Numbered from the stretch's first letter, positions 1 through 9,527 are shown. The stretch: DNA of 64,000 bases from SBAX01 sp964646605 (GCA_964646605.1 CAZYEX010000115.1:8442-72441); one strand, 5' to 3'. Numbers and translations are program-made. The notes: generated by a model not told the origin, from the sequence alone.

Positions 1-603
1 TCGACCCACGCCCTCGGTCCCGTCAACCGTCATCCACGGTTTGTCGTAGAAGGATGGGACAACCTGGGTGCGTGTGGGCCAAGTCAACCCCCCGTCAAGC
101 GAGTGAAACAGGCGCATTTGCTCGAAGTTGATCGATAAGTAGTAGATTTCGCCGTCGGGACCGGGCGCTAGGACGGGGTCGCTTCCAAAGACGCCGGGAT
201 CGAGAGAGCCGCGAAAAACCCATGTGTGTCCTCCATCGTGACTATAGGCCCACCCAGGCTCGCGGAAGTCCGACAGCACGCTGTTGAACTGTCGCCAGCC
301 GATGACCATCTTTCGCGGGTCAGTTAGGCTGACGGCAATGGACGGTTCGTTCGCGGCATCACCGGGGATGTTGCAACCCCAAGGGTCAACGTTCACCTGG
401 AGGCTGCTGTATGAATCGCGGACGACGTGACTCTGACAACCACCGGCAACGTTCACAACGCGCCGTGGAGCGGGAACCCAGGGATCAACAGGGGGTCGCT
501 CATGCGGTACGGCGATTTGCGCCATGGCCCCGCCGTGTAGAACGACCGGCCCCATAAACGCAAAGAGCCCCGCCCAGAACGCCGATCTACTTCTCCCCCT
601 CAT
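1..603 (-). CDS. Exported BNR/Asp-box (sialidase-like) protein, 3' part beyond window
   Basis: Read on the reverse strand from the ATG at 603, the frame stays open for 201 codons to the window edge, so the C-terminal part is missing. Residues 1-28 form a signal peptide (Arg-rich start, hydrophobic AFWAGLFAFMGPVVL, then GGAMA). Two Asp-box-like motifs are visible, SHDGGHTW at 121-128 and HSLDGGLTW at 167-175, with the phrase NEPSIAV at about 85-91 that often precedes the propeller in exported BNR proteins. Asp-box repeats build beta-propellers in sialidases and in many exported proteins that are not sialidases, so no substrate is claimed. It diverges from the exported beta-helix gene at 802 and shares about 200 bases of upstream DNA with it. 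Confidence 0.75.
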   Translation of the reverse strand, partial: MRGRSRSAFWAGLFAFMGPVVLHGGAMAQIAVPHERPPVDPWVPAPRRVVNVAGGCQSHVVRDSYSSLQVNVDPWGCNIPGDAANEPSIAVSLTDPRKMVIGWRQFNSVLSDFREPGWAYSHDGGHTWVFRGSLDPGVFGSDPVLAPGPDGEIYYLSINFEQMRLFHSLDGGLTWPTRTQVVPSFYDKPWMTVDGTEGVGR

Positions 604-801
604 GCTTTTCCTATTGTGACGGAACGCGCTGGACGTTTTGGGGTAATGGGCGGAGCCGCCGGGGTTTTGTGACGATTGCGGAAAGCACCGTACATACGAC
701 CCTCGATCCGAGCATAGGGATGGATGGGCGCGAAGTCAAGCGCGAGTTACCGGGTGTCCGGAACGCGGCGCGCTCACCGAGTTCCCGAAAGGAGCATTTC
801 C

Positions 802-2904
802 ATGCAATTGAGAATCGATTCTCGAGTGATTGTTGTTGGGTTTCTGCTGAGCACCTACGGTCACGTGCTCTGGGCGGCTTGCCCAGGAGGGAGCTGTTAT
901 GTCGACGACAACTGTTCGCCTCCCACCGATGGCACTTCGGGCGATCCTGACTGCACCATCCAGGAAGGGATCAACCGCGCGGTCAACGGTGACACGGTGC
1001 TCGTACATCCCGGCAGGTACGCGGAATTCATTGACTGCTCGCGAAAGGGCGTCAGCGTTGTGAGTACCAACGGCGCAGCCGTTACAACCATAACACTCCG
1101 GGAGAACGGAGGCGGGAGGGCGCTGGTAAAGTTCGATTGCCTCTCGGGTACCTGCGGCACCAATCACGGCGCCTTGGACGGTTTCACGGTCACCGGCGCA
1201 GGCCTAGGCGGTGGGATCGAAGTGTTTTCGGCGTCACCGACGATCCGGAACAACATCATCCGCGCGAACGGGAACATTTCAAGCAGCGGGGGAGGAATCG
1301 ACTTGTCGAATTCCTCGGCGCTTGTTGAACAGAACTCGATTTCAAGCAATAGCGCAACCGTCGGCGGTGGGATAATTGTTAGCGGAGGTTCCCCGGTTAT
1401 CGAACGGAATCATATCTGCAACAACAGCGCATCGACCGGCGGTGGCATTTATGCTGAAAACCCCGTGAGCTTGATCGTGCGCGACTGCACGATCGTCGGG
1501 AATTCGGCGACTCAGACTGTAGGCAACGCCGGCGGCGGAATGCGTTTGAGCGGGGGCGGGTCGGTAACCGTGTCAAGATGTGTGCTTGCCGGTAATGAGG
1601 CTGCATGGTACGGGGGAGGGATTGCTTCAAAGGATATTGAAGTGATTGCGTCAACGTGCCTCAACCCGTTGACGGTGAACATCGACAACACCCTTTTCAC
1701 GAACAATAGGAGTTTGCAGCAAAGCGGCGGCGGGATATCGATAGGTAATTGCACCATCGGCACCGCGACTCATACGACGTTCTCGCGAAACGATGCTTTG
1801 ACCGGCCCTGCCATCTTTGCGGCCTTCGGCAACGACACCTATACGGTCACGGAGAGCATCCTGTGGGGCAACGCTGTTCCGGGCGACGGCAAAGCGGAGA
1901 TCGCCATTGATTCGGGATCACTCGTAGTGTCCTACAGCGACGTAGAGGGCGGGTTCGCGGGGGTAGGAAACATCGGCGCCAACCCCAGCGATGACCCGCT
2001 CTTCTTCGACCCCGCGACGGACAATTATCACATCAAGACCGGTTCGCCGGCGATCAACGCCGCGTTCGGTTGTGATGCTGGTGCGGTGGACCTGGACGGC
2101 AATCCGCGCTGCGTCAACGGGGTCGAGGACATGGGCGCCTATGAATGGCCGGAATGCGACGAGGATGCGGACTGCAACGACGGGCAGTTCTGCAACGGAA
2201 ACGAGACCTGCGTAACGGGCGTCTGCCAACGCGAGGTTCTCGACGACTGCAACTGCAACGGCGTGGATGATGACTGCGACATCGAGGTCGCAACAAGCAA
2301 CGACTGCAACGACAATGCGACCCCCGACGAGTGCGAAGAAGGTGGGCCATTCCCATCCCAATTGAAGGCCTGCTCCGTGAAAAGCGACGGGAGTCTGTGG
2401 CGAAAACTGAACAACCACCTGCGGCTTACGTTCACTTGTGACATCACGACGCCCGTGGCCGGGACCGACTTGCACGTCAATCAGTTGCTAACCGACGGCG
2501 GGTTCGGTACGGAGGAGCTGGCCGATGATTTCGCCCTTGCGGTGCTCCAGGATGGAAACGGGAAGCCGCGAATTCTTAGACTCAAGGCCGAACCGGATGC
2601 CACGTTGCAACAAGAGACCTGGTACGGCGTTCGGGGCAGTTGGAGCGGCATCGTTTCGTTCACATTGCACTATGTGAACATGATCGGTGATGCGACCAAC
2701 GATCTGGCCGTTTTGCAAAGCGACTTGGGGCTGATCAACACCGGCGTTCCGATGAACCCGGCGGCCGAAGACGACCGCCGCGACATCAACGGCGACGGCA
2801 AGATTCTGTTCAGCGACCTGGGGCTGGCCAACGCTTATGTCCCCACGACGGCGCCCGCCAAACCCTCGGGTCACGCGGCAAGCTGTGGGTCCTGCTGCCC
2901 GTAG
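802..2904 (+). CDS. Exported right-handed beta-helix protein with dockerin-like C-terminus
   Basis: The protein has 700 residues from the ATG at 802. That start follows an AAAGGAG ribosome site and opens a clean signal peptide (MQLRIDSRVIVVGFLLSTYG, cleaved after HVLWA). An in-frame ATG at 724 would only add Arg-rich sequence. Residues of about 40-400 hold glycine-rich repeats of the type GGGIxxSGGSPxIxxN, the pattern of parallel beta-helix (pectate-lyase-like) folds in exported planctomycete proteins. A Cys/Asp-rich stretch follows (DCNDGQFCNGNETC). The last 80 residues carry two calcium-loop-like segments (GDATNDLAVLQSDLGL and DINGDGKILFSDLGLA), a divergent dockerin-like or EF-hand-like tail. 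It is probably secreted and surface-attached. The ligand is unknown. Confidence 0.85.
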   Translation: MQLRIDSRVIVVGFLLSTYGHVLWAACPGGSCYVDDNCSPPTDGTSGDPDCTIQEGINRAVNGDTVLVHPGRYAEFIDCSRKGVSVVSTNGAAVTTITLRENGGGRALVKFDCLSGTCGTNHGALDGFTVTGAGLGGGIEVFSASPTIRNNIIRANGNISSSGGGIDLSNSSALVEQNSISSNSATVGGGIIVSGGSPVIERNHICNNSASTGGGIYAENPVSLIVRDCTIVGNSATQTVGNAGGGMRLSGGGSVTVSRCVLAGNEAAWYGGGIASKDIEVIASTCLNPLTVNIDNTLFTNNRSLQQSGGGISIGNCTIGTATHTTFSRNDALTGPAIFAAFGNDTYTVTESILWGNAVPGDGKAEIAIDSGSLVVSYSDVEGGFAGVGNIGANPSDDPLFFDPATDNYHIKTGSPAINAAFGCDAGAVDLDGNPRCVNGVEDMGAYEWPECDEDADCNDGQFCNGNETCVTGVCQREVLDDCNCNGVDDDCDIEVATSNDCNDNATPDECEEGGPFPSQLKACSVKSDGSLWRKLNNHLRLTFTCDITTPVAGTDLHVNQLLTDGGFGTEELADDFALAVLQDGNGKPRILRLKAEPDATLQQETWYGVRGSWSGIVSFTLHYVNMIGDATNDLAVLQSDLGLINTGVPMNPAAEDDRRDINGDGKILFSDLGLANAYVPTTAPAKPSGHAASCGSCCP

Positions 2905-2919
2905 TATTTCGTCCAATCA

Positions 2920-2957
2920 GGCGGCTGGTTCGAGATTCCGATCTCGAACCAGCCGCC
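2920..2957. terminator. Perfect 17-bp hairpin between convergent genes
   Basis: GGCGGCTGGTTCGAGAT pairs exactly with the downstream arm around a TCCG loop. It lies between the stop of the exported beta-helix gene and the stop of pyrC, where a bidirectional terminator is expected. Neither side has a U-tract, so an attenuating or RNA-stabilising hairpin is as likely as an intrinsic terminator. Confidence 0.6.
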
Positions 2958-3020
2958 CGAGGAGTCCGCTTCCGCGTCCGAGCAAGGACTCTCGCACGCG
3001 CGACTGCCCCTCCGCGAGAA

Positions 3021-4355
3021 TCATCCTGATGCTTTTTTCCAGGGATCGCCCGTGACGTGCCGGCCGCGGATGGTGGCGACGGCGCGGGCGGGGAGCGTCC
3101 AACCGTCAAAGGGGGTGTTGCGGGACTTGGAATGAAACTGCGTCGCGTCGACGGACCAGTCGGCGTTGGGGTTGATGAGGGTAAGGTCGGCCTGGGCGCC
3201 GGGTTGGAGGGCGGGGGTTGGTCGGTGCAGCACCTTGGCCGGGCCGGTGGTGAACCAGCGGATCAGTTGCTGCCAATCGACGGCACCCGTCAGACGCCCT
3301 TTGGCAGGCGGCGCGTCAAGCGGCTCGCTCATGGCCTTGGCGGCGACGCCGATGGCCGTTTCCAAACCGACGATTCCGGCCGGGGCCTTGAGGAAACCCG
3401 CGCCCTTCTCCTCGGATGCGTGCGGGGCGTGATCGCTGGCGATGCCGTCGATCGTGCCGTCTAACAGGCCGAGGCGACAAGCCTCAACGTCCTCCCGCGT
3501 TCGTAGCGGCGGGTGCATTTTTGTATTCGGGTCCCCATCGCGGCACGCTTCGTCGGTGAGCATGAGATGGTGCGGACAGACCTCGGTGGTGACGGGCAGG
3601 CCCTCGGCTTTGGCGCGACGGACGAGCTGCACGGCCTTGGCGGTCGAGATATGGGCGACGTGGTATCGCGCGGGCGTTTTGCGGCACAGGTCGATATCCC
3701 GCTCGATCATGGCCTCTTCCGACCGCGGATCCAGACCGGGGAACCCGAGTCGTCGCGAGACTTTCCCAAGGTGCATCACTCCCCCGGCGGAGATCGAACG
3801 AAATTCGCAATGCTGAATGAGCAGCGCCCCAAGTTCATGGGCGCGTTCAAATGCCAAGCGCATGACATCGTCGTCCTCCACGCCGGTCCCGTCATCGCTG
3901 AAGGCCACAGCCCCCGCGGCGAGCAACGCCGAAAAGTCGGTCAACTCCTTGCCTTCGCGGCGCCGGGTGATGGCTGCGACCGGTCCGACCTCGCACCATC
4001 CCGCGCTCCGCGCCTGCTCGATCACCCAGCGGATGCGCTCCGGTTCGTCGAGCGGCGGCGAGGTGTTGGGCATGCAGGCGACGAAGGTGAATCCGCCCGC
4101 CGCGGCCGCGGTCGTCCCGGTGGCGATGGTCTCCTTATGGCTTTGACCGGGTTCGCGGAGGTGAACGTGGAGGTCCATCAACCCCGGACAGACGATCAGC
4201 CCCGTCGCGTCGAGGAGCGTCGCCTCGCGCGAGGCGGATTCGGCGATGCGTCCGGCCACTACGGCGATATCGCCGACTTCGTCGCGCCCCGTGGTGGGGT
4301 CGATGATCCGACCTCCGCGGATCAGCAGGGCGGGGCAATCGCAAGTTCCTAGCAT
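3021..4355 (-). CDS. pyrC: Dihydroorotase
   Basis: The protein of 444 residues catalyses reversible cyclisation of N-carbamoyl-aspartate to dihydroorotate in pyrimidine synthesis. The metal-site and family motifs are all visible: DLHVHLREPG near residue 60, AAAAGGFTFVACMPNT, IQHCE, HVAHISTAKAV, TTEVCPHHL and the catalytic GIASDHAPH. The length and the LREPG motif fit the zinc dihydroorotase family of the longer type (about 430 residues), not the short E. coli type. The start was set at the ATG at 4355, because the frame open to 4505 adds only Arg-rich sequence overlapping the small gene upstream. That zinc-ribbon gene ends 8 bases before this start, so the two are probably co-transcribed. Confidence 0.95.
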   Translation of the reverse strand: MLGTCDCPALLIRGGRIIDPTTGRDEVGDIAVVAGRIAESASREATLLDATGLIVCPGLMDLHVHLREPGQSHKETIATGTTAAAAGGFTFVACMPNTSPPLDEPERIRWVIEQARSAGWCEVGPVAAITRRREGKELTDFSALLAAGAVAFSDDGTGVEDDDVMRLAFERAHELGALLIQHCEFRSISAGGVMHLGKVSRRLGFPGLDPRSEEAMIERDIDLCRKTPARYHVAHISTAKAVQLVRRAKAEGLPVTTEVCPHHLMLTDEACRDGDPNTKMHPPLRTREDVEACRLGLLDGTIDGIASDHAPHASEEKGAGFLKAPAGIVGLETAIGVAAKAMSEPLDAPPAKGRLTGAVDWQQLIRWFTTGPAKVLHRPTPALQPGAQADLTLINPNADWSVDATQFHSKSRNTPFDGWTLPARAVATIRGRHVTGDPWKKASG

Positions 4356-4363
4356 AGGGTCCA

Positions 4364-4549
4364 CTATGCGGGTTCCCGCGGAAGTTCCCACGTCGGGGGG
4401 AAATTGTCCTCGCAACTCTCGACGTATCCGCAGGCCTCGCAGATCAGCTTGCAATGACGCGCGGTGAGACCGGCTCCGTTGCACAGCGGGCAGTGCGACG
4501 TGCAAGCCGGTGCAGTGGCAATCCCGTCGGCCCTGGCATTAGGGTGCAT
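4364..4549 (-). CDS. Small zinc-ribbon protein upstream of pyrC
   Basis: This 61-residue ORF has two paired-cysteine knuckles, CPLCNGAG at about 21-28 and CEACGYVESCED at about 38-49, with a histidine between them (ARHCKLICEACG). That matches a small zinc-ribbon or rubredoxin-like fold. It ends 8 bases before the pyrC start on the same strand. Small treble-clef proteins of this kind often accompany housekeeping genes in planctomycetes, but I cannot assign a function. Cysteine spacing and tight coupling to pyrC are the reasons to treat it as real. Confidence 0.65.
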   Translation of the reverse strand: MHPNARADGIATAPACTSHCPLCNGAGLTARHCKLICEACGYVESCEDNFPPTWELPREPA

Positions 4550-4564
4550 CCCTGTCCCTCCCGG

Positions 4565-4593
4565 TTTCCTTCCGCGGCGCGGGAGGGTACTAT
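4565..4593 (+). promoter_or_regulatory. Candidate promoter for the exported amidohydrolase
   Basis: A good -10 (TACTAT, 4588-4593) lies 17 bases after a weak -35 (TTTCCT, 4565-4570). The predicted transcript start near 4600 lies before the leader ORF at 4638 and the amidohydrolase at 4670. The divergent zinc-ribbon/pyrC pair begins at 4549, so the gap is short. Confidence 0.4.
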
Positions 4594-4637
4594 ACGCCCT
4601 GGCCGTGCGGCGCGTCTACGACGAAAGGAGAGCCGAC

Positions 4638-4673
4638 ATGGCCGATTCCGAAAGAGGGGACCCGCCACAATGA
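4638..4673 (+). CDS. Possible 11-residue leader peptide
   Basis: An ATG at 4638 follows a textbook AAAGGAG site at 4624-4630 and opens a frame reading MADSERGDPPQ. Its TGA stop (4671-4673) overlaps the ATG of the amidohydrolase (4670) in an ATGA arrangement. It may couple translation of the downstream gene. It could also be chance. Confidence 0.3.
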   Translation: MADSERGDPPQ

Positions 4674-6481
4674 AGGACCACGTCTTGAGCCGATGCAGTC
4701 TACCGCGACTGAGCCGTTTCGTCTTGCTTTCGTCCGTGATCACGGTAGCTCCGTGTGTGACGGGCATTGTCCGAGCTGATGGTCCCGCCCTGGACCTGGC
4801 CATCGTCAACGCCCGGGTGTGGACCGGCGCGGCGAGAGATTCGAGGGGCGCCGAGCCGTTCGCCGTCGGCGTGATCGGTGACAAGATCGTCGCGGTCGGG
4901 ACGGACGACGAAATCCGCGCTCGAGTCGGCCCCCGGACGCGGGTCATCGACGCCGACAACGAGCGCGTGATTCCGGGGATCACCGACAGCCACACGCACA
5001 TCGTCGGCGGTGGGTTCCAACTCAGCCGCCTGCAACTGCGGGACGTGCCGGGCAAGGAGGAATTCATTCTTGCCGTGGCTGCGGAGGTCAAGCGCAAGCA
5101 CGCCGGCGAGTGGATTCTCGGAGGGCGTTGGAGCGTCGAGAGCTGGAAACACCCTGAGGCGCCGAACAAGAACTGGCTCGATTCCGCAACCGGGAACCAT
5201 CCGGTTTTTCTCAATCGCATGGATGGGCACCAAGCCCTGGTCAATTCCGCGGCTCTGAAACTCGCCGGGATTGATGCCTCGGGTCCCGCCGATCCGGAAG
5301 GCGGAGAGATCGAGCGCGATCCGAAGACCAAGGAGCCGACGGGGATCCTCAAGGAGTCGGCCATGGGGTTGGTCAGCCGCCTGATTCCCTCGACGACGGA
5401 GGAGGATCGGTACGAGGCCTTGAAGGCCGCCATGCGCCATGCCAACGCCCTGGGCATCACTTCCGTTCACGACATGTGCAACTGGGAGGACCTAGAGGTC
5501 TTCCGCCGCGCCGATCGAGATGGGGCTTTGACGCTGCGGATCACCGCCTACGCCTCGGTCGGGGATTGGTCGGCTTACATCGGGATGGGCGCCTCGACCG
5601 GCGACGCGCCGCAGAAGGGGCGCTACGTGGACGCCGTGGCAGCAATGAAGGAGGGCAGCGCGTACTTTCGCGTCGCCGGGGTCAAGGGCTACATCGACGG
5701 ATCCATGGGCAGTCGCACGGCCTACATGCACGAACCCTACAGCGATGCAAATCCCGCGATGCTCCATCCGCGCGGGCAGTTGACCGATATGGGAAACCCG
5801 CCGGAGGCATTCATGGACCTGGTGACCCTGGCGGACGCCAAGGGTCTACAGATCGCCGTTCATGCCATCGGCGATGAGGGCAACCATCTGCTTCTCGACG
5901 CCTACGAGGCGGCGGCTCAACGCAACGGTCCGCGGGATCGGCGGCATCGCGTCGAACACGCCCAGCATCTGCTCGTCTCCGACATTCCACGCTTCGCAAA
6001 ACTGGGCGTCACAGCTTCGATGCAACCTTATCACAAGGCCGACGACGGGCGTTACGCGGAGAAAGCGATCGGCGCCGAGCGGTTGAAGGGTTCGTACGCC
6101 TTTCGTCAACTCCTCGATGCTGGGGCGATGGTGGTGTTCGGCAGCGATTGGCCGGTGGTGACCATGAACCCCTTCGCGGGGATTGATTCCGCGGTACACG
6201 CCAAGACCCTCGCGGGCGAAGTTTGGCTGGCGTCGCATTCTCTTACCATTGAGGAGGCCCTACGTGCCTACACCGTGCATCCGCCGCGAGCCATCCAACG
6301 CGACGCGGAGCTCGGCACACTCGAGGTCGGGAGGCTGGCCGACCTGGTCATCCTCGACGACGACCCCTTTACGGACTCGGCCAATCGACTGTCGAACATC
6401 TCCGTGGTGGCCACGATCGTCGGCGGAAGAGTCGTACACGAATCACCCAAGCCGCGACACCTGATGGGTCCTCGAAGGTGA
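4670..6481 (+). CDS. Exported amidohydrolase, YtcJ-like (amidohydrolase family 3)
   Basis: The product has 603 residues and starts at the ATG at 4670 (local GAGGGG site). This start gives a signal peptide (hydrophobic RFVLLSSVITVAPCVTGIV, cleavage near VRADG). Metal-site motifs include SHTHIVGGG at about 103-111, DGSMGSRTA, IAVHAIGD, HRVEHAQHL and FGSDWPVV. The order and spacing are those of YtcJ-type amidohydrolases, a family of mostly unknown substrates. A signal peptide on this family suggests hydrolysis of an amide or lactam outside the cytoplasm. It stands alone between divergent pyrC and the TPR genes. Confidence 0.85.
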   Translation: MKDHVLSRCSLPRLSRFVLLSSVITVAPCVTGIVRADGPALDLAIVNARVWTGAARDSRGAEPFAVGVIGDKIVAVGTDDEIRARVGPRTRVIDADNERVIPGITDSHTHIVGGGFQLSRLQLRDVPGKEEFILAVAAEVKRKHAGEWILGGRWSVESWKHPEAPNKNWLDSATGNHPVFLNRMDGHQALVNSAALKLAGIDASGPADPEGGEIERDPKTKEPTGILKESAMGLVSRLIPSTTEEDRYEALKAAMRHANALGITSVHDMCNWEDLEVFRRADRDGALTLRITAYASVGDWSAYIGMGASTGDAPQKGRYVDAVAAMKEGSAYFRVAGVKGYIDGSMGSRTAYMHEPYSDANPAMLHPRGQLTDMGNPPEAFMDLVTLADAKGLQIAVHAIGDEGNHLLLDAYEAAAQRNGPRDRRHRVEHAQHLLVSDIPRFAKLGVTASMQPYHKADDGRYAEKAIGAERLKGSYAFRQLLDAGAMVVFGSDWPVVTMNPFAGIDSAVHAKTLAGEVWLASHSLTIEEALRAYTVHPPRAIQRDAELGTLEVGRLADLVILDDDPFTDSANRLSNISVVATIVGGRVVHESPKPRHLMGPRR

Positions 6482-6488
6482 CTCTCCG

Positions 6489-6506
6489 CGGGCAGGCTCC
6501 TGCCCG
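6489..6506. terminator. Short hairpin after the amidohydrolase
   Basis: CGGGCAGG-CT-CCTGCCCG is a perfect 8-bp stem starting 8 bases after the stop codon. There is no U-run, so termination is only suggested by position. Confidence 0.35.
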
Positions 6507-6614
6507 ATAACGCGGTATCGCCTCCGCACAGGTGCTAGTTACCTCGCCGTTCCCAACGACCGATATACGTTAGCGGATTCGGTCTATCCGACCGCTTTTC
6601 AACGAGGGAGGACG

Positions 6615-7808
6615 ATGGGGACTCAACCGACACGGGCCGGATTGACATCGCGGTGTGCCGATGCGCTGGTCGAGGCGTTGAAACGGCGCTACCAGGCCGC
6701 CGGTCGCGTTCGCAGGGGCGCCTGCCTGCTCAACGCGGGGCGGTACGACGACGCCTCCCACGAGTTCATGCAGGCCGAGAAGCTCGGCTCGACGGACCGG
6801 TCTCTGCCTGCGTACCTGGCCGCGTGCCTTTTGGGCCGCGGGAACATGGACGCCGCCGCCGATCAATTCGGACGGATCACCACGACGGATCCCGCGGACA
6901 CCGCCAATCGTATTCGACAAGCGATCACTCTAGGGTCCGCGGGAAACGCTGCGGAGGCGATCGAATCGCTGCGAAGCGCCTTGGCCGACAACGCGGAATG
7001 CGCCGAGCTTCACTTTCAACTGGGCACGCTCCTGGCGGCCATGGAACGTTTCGAGGAGGCGGAGCTTCGCTTCACCCAGGCGATCAGCATTGACCGGGAC
7101 CATGTCCAGGCCATGACCAGCCTGGCCCTTTGCTGCGCGGCGCGGCGCTCGCCCAGCGAGGCTCTCACCCACTTGCAAAAAGCGCAGCTCCTTCGACCGC
7201 ACGATGCGCACATCGGACTGCTCCTCGCGCAGGCGGCGAAGGCCGTCGAACAGCAGGGCCTGTCGGTGCGGGTCCGGGCCGCGGTGTCCGCCGATCACGA
7301 CGCCGATGACCGCCACGGCATCCGCGAACTCTCCGAGATCATCGAAGCCGAACCCGATTTCGTCGACGCCTTCTTGTCCATCCGCGCCCCAGAGGTGGAC
7401 GAGGGCGTGTTTGCGCTTCTTTTGGAGACCCTGCGCGTGGCCCTGGAACGCCAACCGGAACACGCCGAACTCCACTACCACTGCGGACGCGTTCTGGATC
7501 GTCTCGGTCGACGCGCCGACGCCATCGACGAAAACGAACGGGCGGTGGAACTCGATCCGAGCTTCACGCGGGCTCTAATTGAATTGGCGAAGCTCTACAG
7601 CGCCACGGACCGCACGGCCGACGCGACCACGCGACTGGAACAGGCTGTCCACGCCGGCGCCGAGTACGCGGATGTGTACTACCTGCTGGGCAACCTCTAC
7701 CGTGATCAGGGGGAAGTGAGTCGAGCGCGAGGCGCGTACCGTCGGGCATTGGCGATCAACGGTGGTTACGAGGCCGCCCAAAAGGCCCTTGCGGAACTCA
7801 GCGCCTAG
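6615..7808 (+). CDS. TPR-repeat protein (first of a pair)
   Basis: The product has 397 residues and is built almost wholly of tetratricopeptide repeats, for example AELHFQLGTLLAAMERFEEA and AELHYHCGRVLDRLGRRADA. No signal peptide or membrane segment is seen, so it is probably a cytoplasmic scaffold. An AACGAGGGAGG site precedes the ATG. A second TPR gene starts 15 bases after its stop, so the two form an operon. No catalytic domain is visible and partner proteins cannot be inferred. Confidence 0.85.
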   Translation: MGTQPTRAGLTSRCADALVEALKRRYQAAGRVRRGACLLNAGRYDDASHEFMQAEKLGSTDRSLPAYLAACLLGRGNMDAAADQFGRITTTDPADTANRIRQAITLGSAGNAAEAIESLRSALADNAECAELHFQLGTLLAAMERFEEAELRFTQAISIDRDHVQAMTSLALCCAARRSPSEALTHLQKAQLLRPHDAHIGLLLAQAAKAVEQQGLSVRVRAAVSADHDADDRHGIRELSEIIEAEPDFVDAFLSIRAPEVDEGVFALLLETLRVALERQPEHAELHYHCGRVLDRLGRRADAIDENERAVELDPSFTRALIELAKLYSATDRTADATTRLEQAVHAGAEYADVYYLLGNLYRDQGEVSRARGAYRRALAINGGYEAAQKALAELSA

Positions 7809-7823
7809 TCCGACCGAACCTCG

Positions 7824-9527
7824 ATGTCCTATCTACTCGAAATCCTCGGACGCGGATTGCTGGCGGAGTTGTCGTCCGCGTTCTCCGAACTCTTGCACGA
7901 TGATGTTCGTCGGGCCACCAAAGAGCTGGAAAAGGCCGTCGAGGACGAACCGGAAAACCACGATCACCAACGTTGCCTCGCGGTGCGGTTGCTCGCCGAT
8001 CGACAGTACGCTCGGGCACAACAAGGGTTCCAGAACGTCCTCTCGCAACGACCCACGGACGTCGCGGCCCGAATGGGGCTGGCGTGTACGCTGGACGAAC
8101 TGGGGCGGACGCGGATCGCCGTAGAACACCTGCAACAGGCGCTCGACCTCGGTGCGCCAACCGGCACGGCCTTGTTTTCCCTCGGATTTTGCCGTGAAAA
8201 GCTCGGGCAGACGGACGAAGCCGTCGCCCTCTATCAAAGGGCGCTCGAGGCGACGCCGAACCTTCGCAACGCCCATGAGCGACTGGCCGCCATTGCCTTG
8301 AAACGCGACGACCTGGAGTCGGCCGTCGCTCACTACGAACACTTATGCTGGGGCGAACCGGGGGACATCAACCTGGCACTGACCTTGGCCAACCTCTACG
8401 TGCGCTGCGCTCGCCACGCCGACGCCGTTCGCCGATTTCAATTCGCCATCACCATCGACCCGGACAACTGGGAGGCCAAGGACGACCTGGTGTCCGCCCA
8501 TACCGCAGCGGGAGACTTCGCCCAGGCGATTCAGGCCCTTCGGCGTTTGATCACCGAGCGTCCGGAGAGCGCGGACCTCCATTTGCGCCTAGGCGATCTG
8601 CAAACCAAGAACGGCGAGGAAAACGAGGCCCTCACCTCGTACCGGAAAGCCCTCGCGCTGCACCCCGACTACCTCGAAGCCGCGGTCAAAGTCGGCGCCG
8701 CCAACCTTCGTTGCGGTCGCTATCAAACGGCGGCGGAGTCCTTCGCCCGGGCCCTCGAGATCAACGACCGCATCGTCCACGCCTACGTGGGTTTGGCCGT
8801 CGCCCAGCAGGCGATGGGGCAGATCGAGGAATCGCGGGCCAGCTTCGACCAGGCCGCGGGCATCGAACCCAACAGCTCGCTTCTCTTCAGCGAAACCGCG
8901 CGATTGCATCTGAAAGTCGCCGCGGCCAAGCAGCGACAACGCTACTTGAGCCCCGACGCGATCGCCCGCCGACCCGAAGGTCCGCCGCCCGAACGCGTCG
9001 AATCCATGATCGGGCGACAAATTGACCACCTGCGTTTGGCGATCCAAGACCATCCCAACCACGCGGACTTGCACTACCGCTTGGGCTTGCTGCTACGACA
9101 AGCGGGCGACCTGCAGGGGGCGATTGAGTCATTCCAGCGCGCCGTGGCCGTCAATCCGCAATACCTCAAAGCCCTGGTGAAGTTGGCGCTCGCGCTTCGC
9201 CAAGCCGGGCAACCCCAGGAAGGCATCGAGGTTGCCCAACGTGCGCTCGAACTCGATTCCCAGTCCGTCGAACTCCACTACGAACTCGGCTTGATGTACG
9301 CGGACCGCAACCAGTTCGCGCTGGCCATTGACCGATTCGATCTCGCCGTTCGGAACGCGCCCGAAAACCCGGACTACGTAGCCAATCTAGGGCTGTCTCT
9401 CCAAAACATGGGTTTGCTGGACCGGGCGGTGGAAACATGGCGGCTCTTGTCCGAACTCCAGCCCCCCGAACCCAACCCCGTCGGCCTACGACACGAGCGC
9501 CGTAGACTCCTCCGCGAGTCGAGATGA
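7824..9527 (+). CDS. TPR-repeat protein (second of a pair)
   Basis: The product has 567 residues with about a dozen TPR units running from residue 40 to the C-terminus, for example ADLHLRLGDLQTKNGEENEA, ADLHYRLGLLLRQAGDLQGA and VELHYELGLMYADRNQFALA. Around residue 375 a charged linker (RRPEGPPPERVESMIGRQID) splits the array into two blocks. There is no signal peptide. It follows the first TPR gene closely, and the repeats of the two are alike, so the pair probably arose by duplication. A role in protein-complex assembly is likely for TPR folds, and nothing more specific can be said. Confidence 0.85.
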   Translation: MSYLLEILGRGLLAELSSAFSELLHDDVRRATKELEKAVEDEPENHDHQRCLAVRLLADRQYARAQQGFQNVLSQRPTDVAARMGLACTLDELGRTRIAVEHLQQALDLGAPTGTALFSLGFCREKLGQTDEAVALYQRALEATPNLRNAHERLAAIALKRDDLESAVAHYEHLCWGEPGDINLALTLANLYVRCARHADAVRRFQFAITIDPDNWEAKDDLVSAHTAAGDFAQAIQALRRLITERPESADLHLRLGDLQTKNGEENEALTSYRKALALHPDYLEAAVKVGAANLRCGRYQTAAESFARALEINDRIVHAYVGLAVAQQAMGQIEESRASFDQAAGIEPNSSLLFSETARLHLKVAAAKQRQRYLSPDAIARRPEGPPPERVESMIGRQIDHLRLAIQDHPNHADLHYRLGLLLRQAGDLQGAIESFQRAVAVNPQYLKALVKLALALRQAGQPQEGIEVAQRALELDSQSVELHYELGLMYADRNQFALAIDRFDLAVRNAPENPDYVANLGLSLQNMGLLDRAVETWRLLSELQPPEPNPVGLRHERRRLLRESR

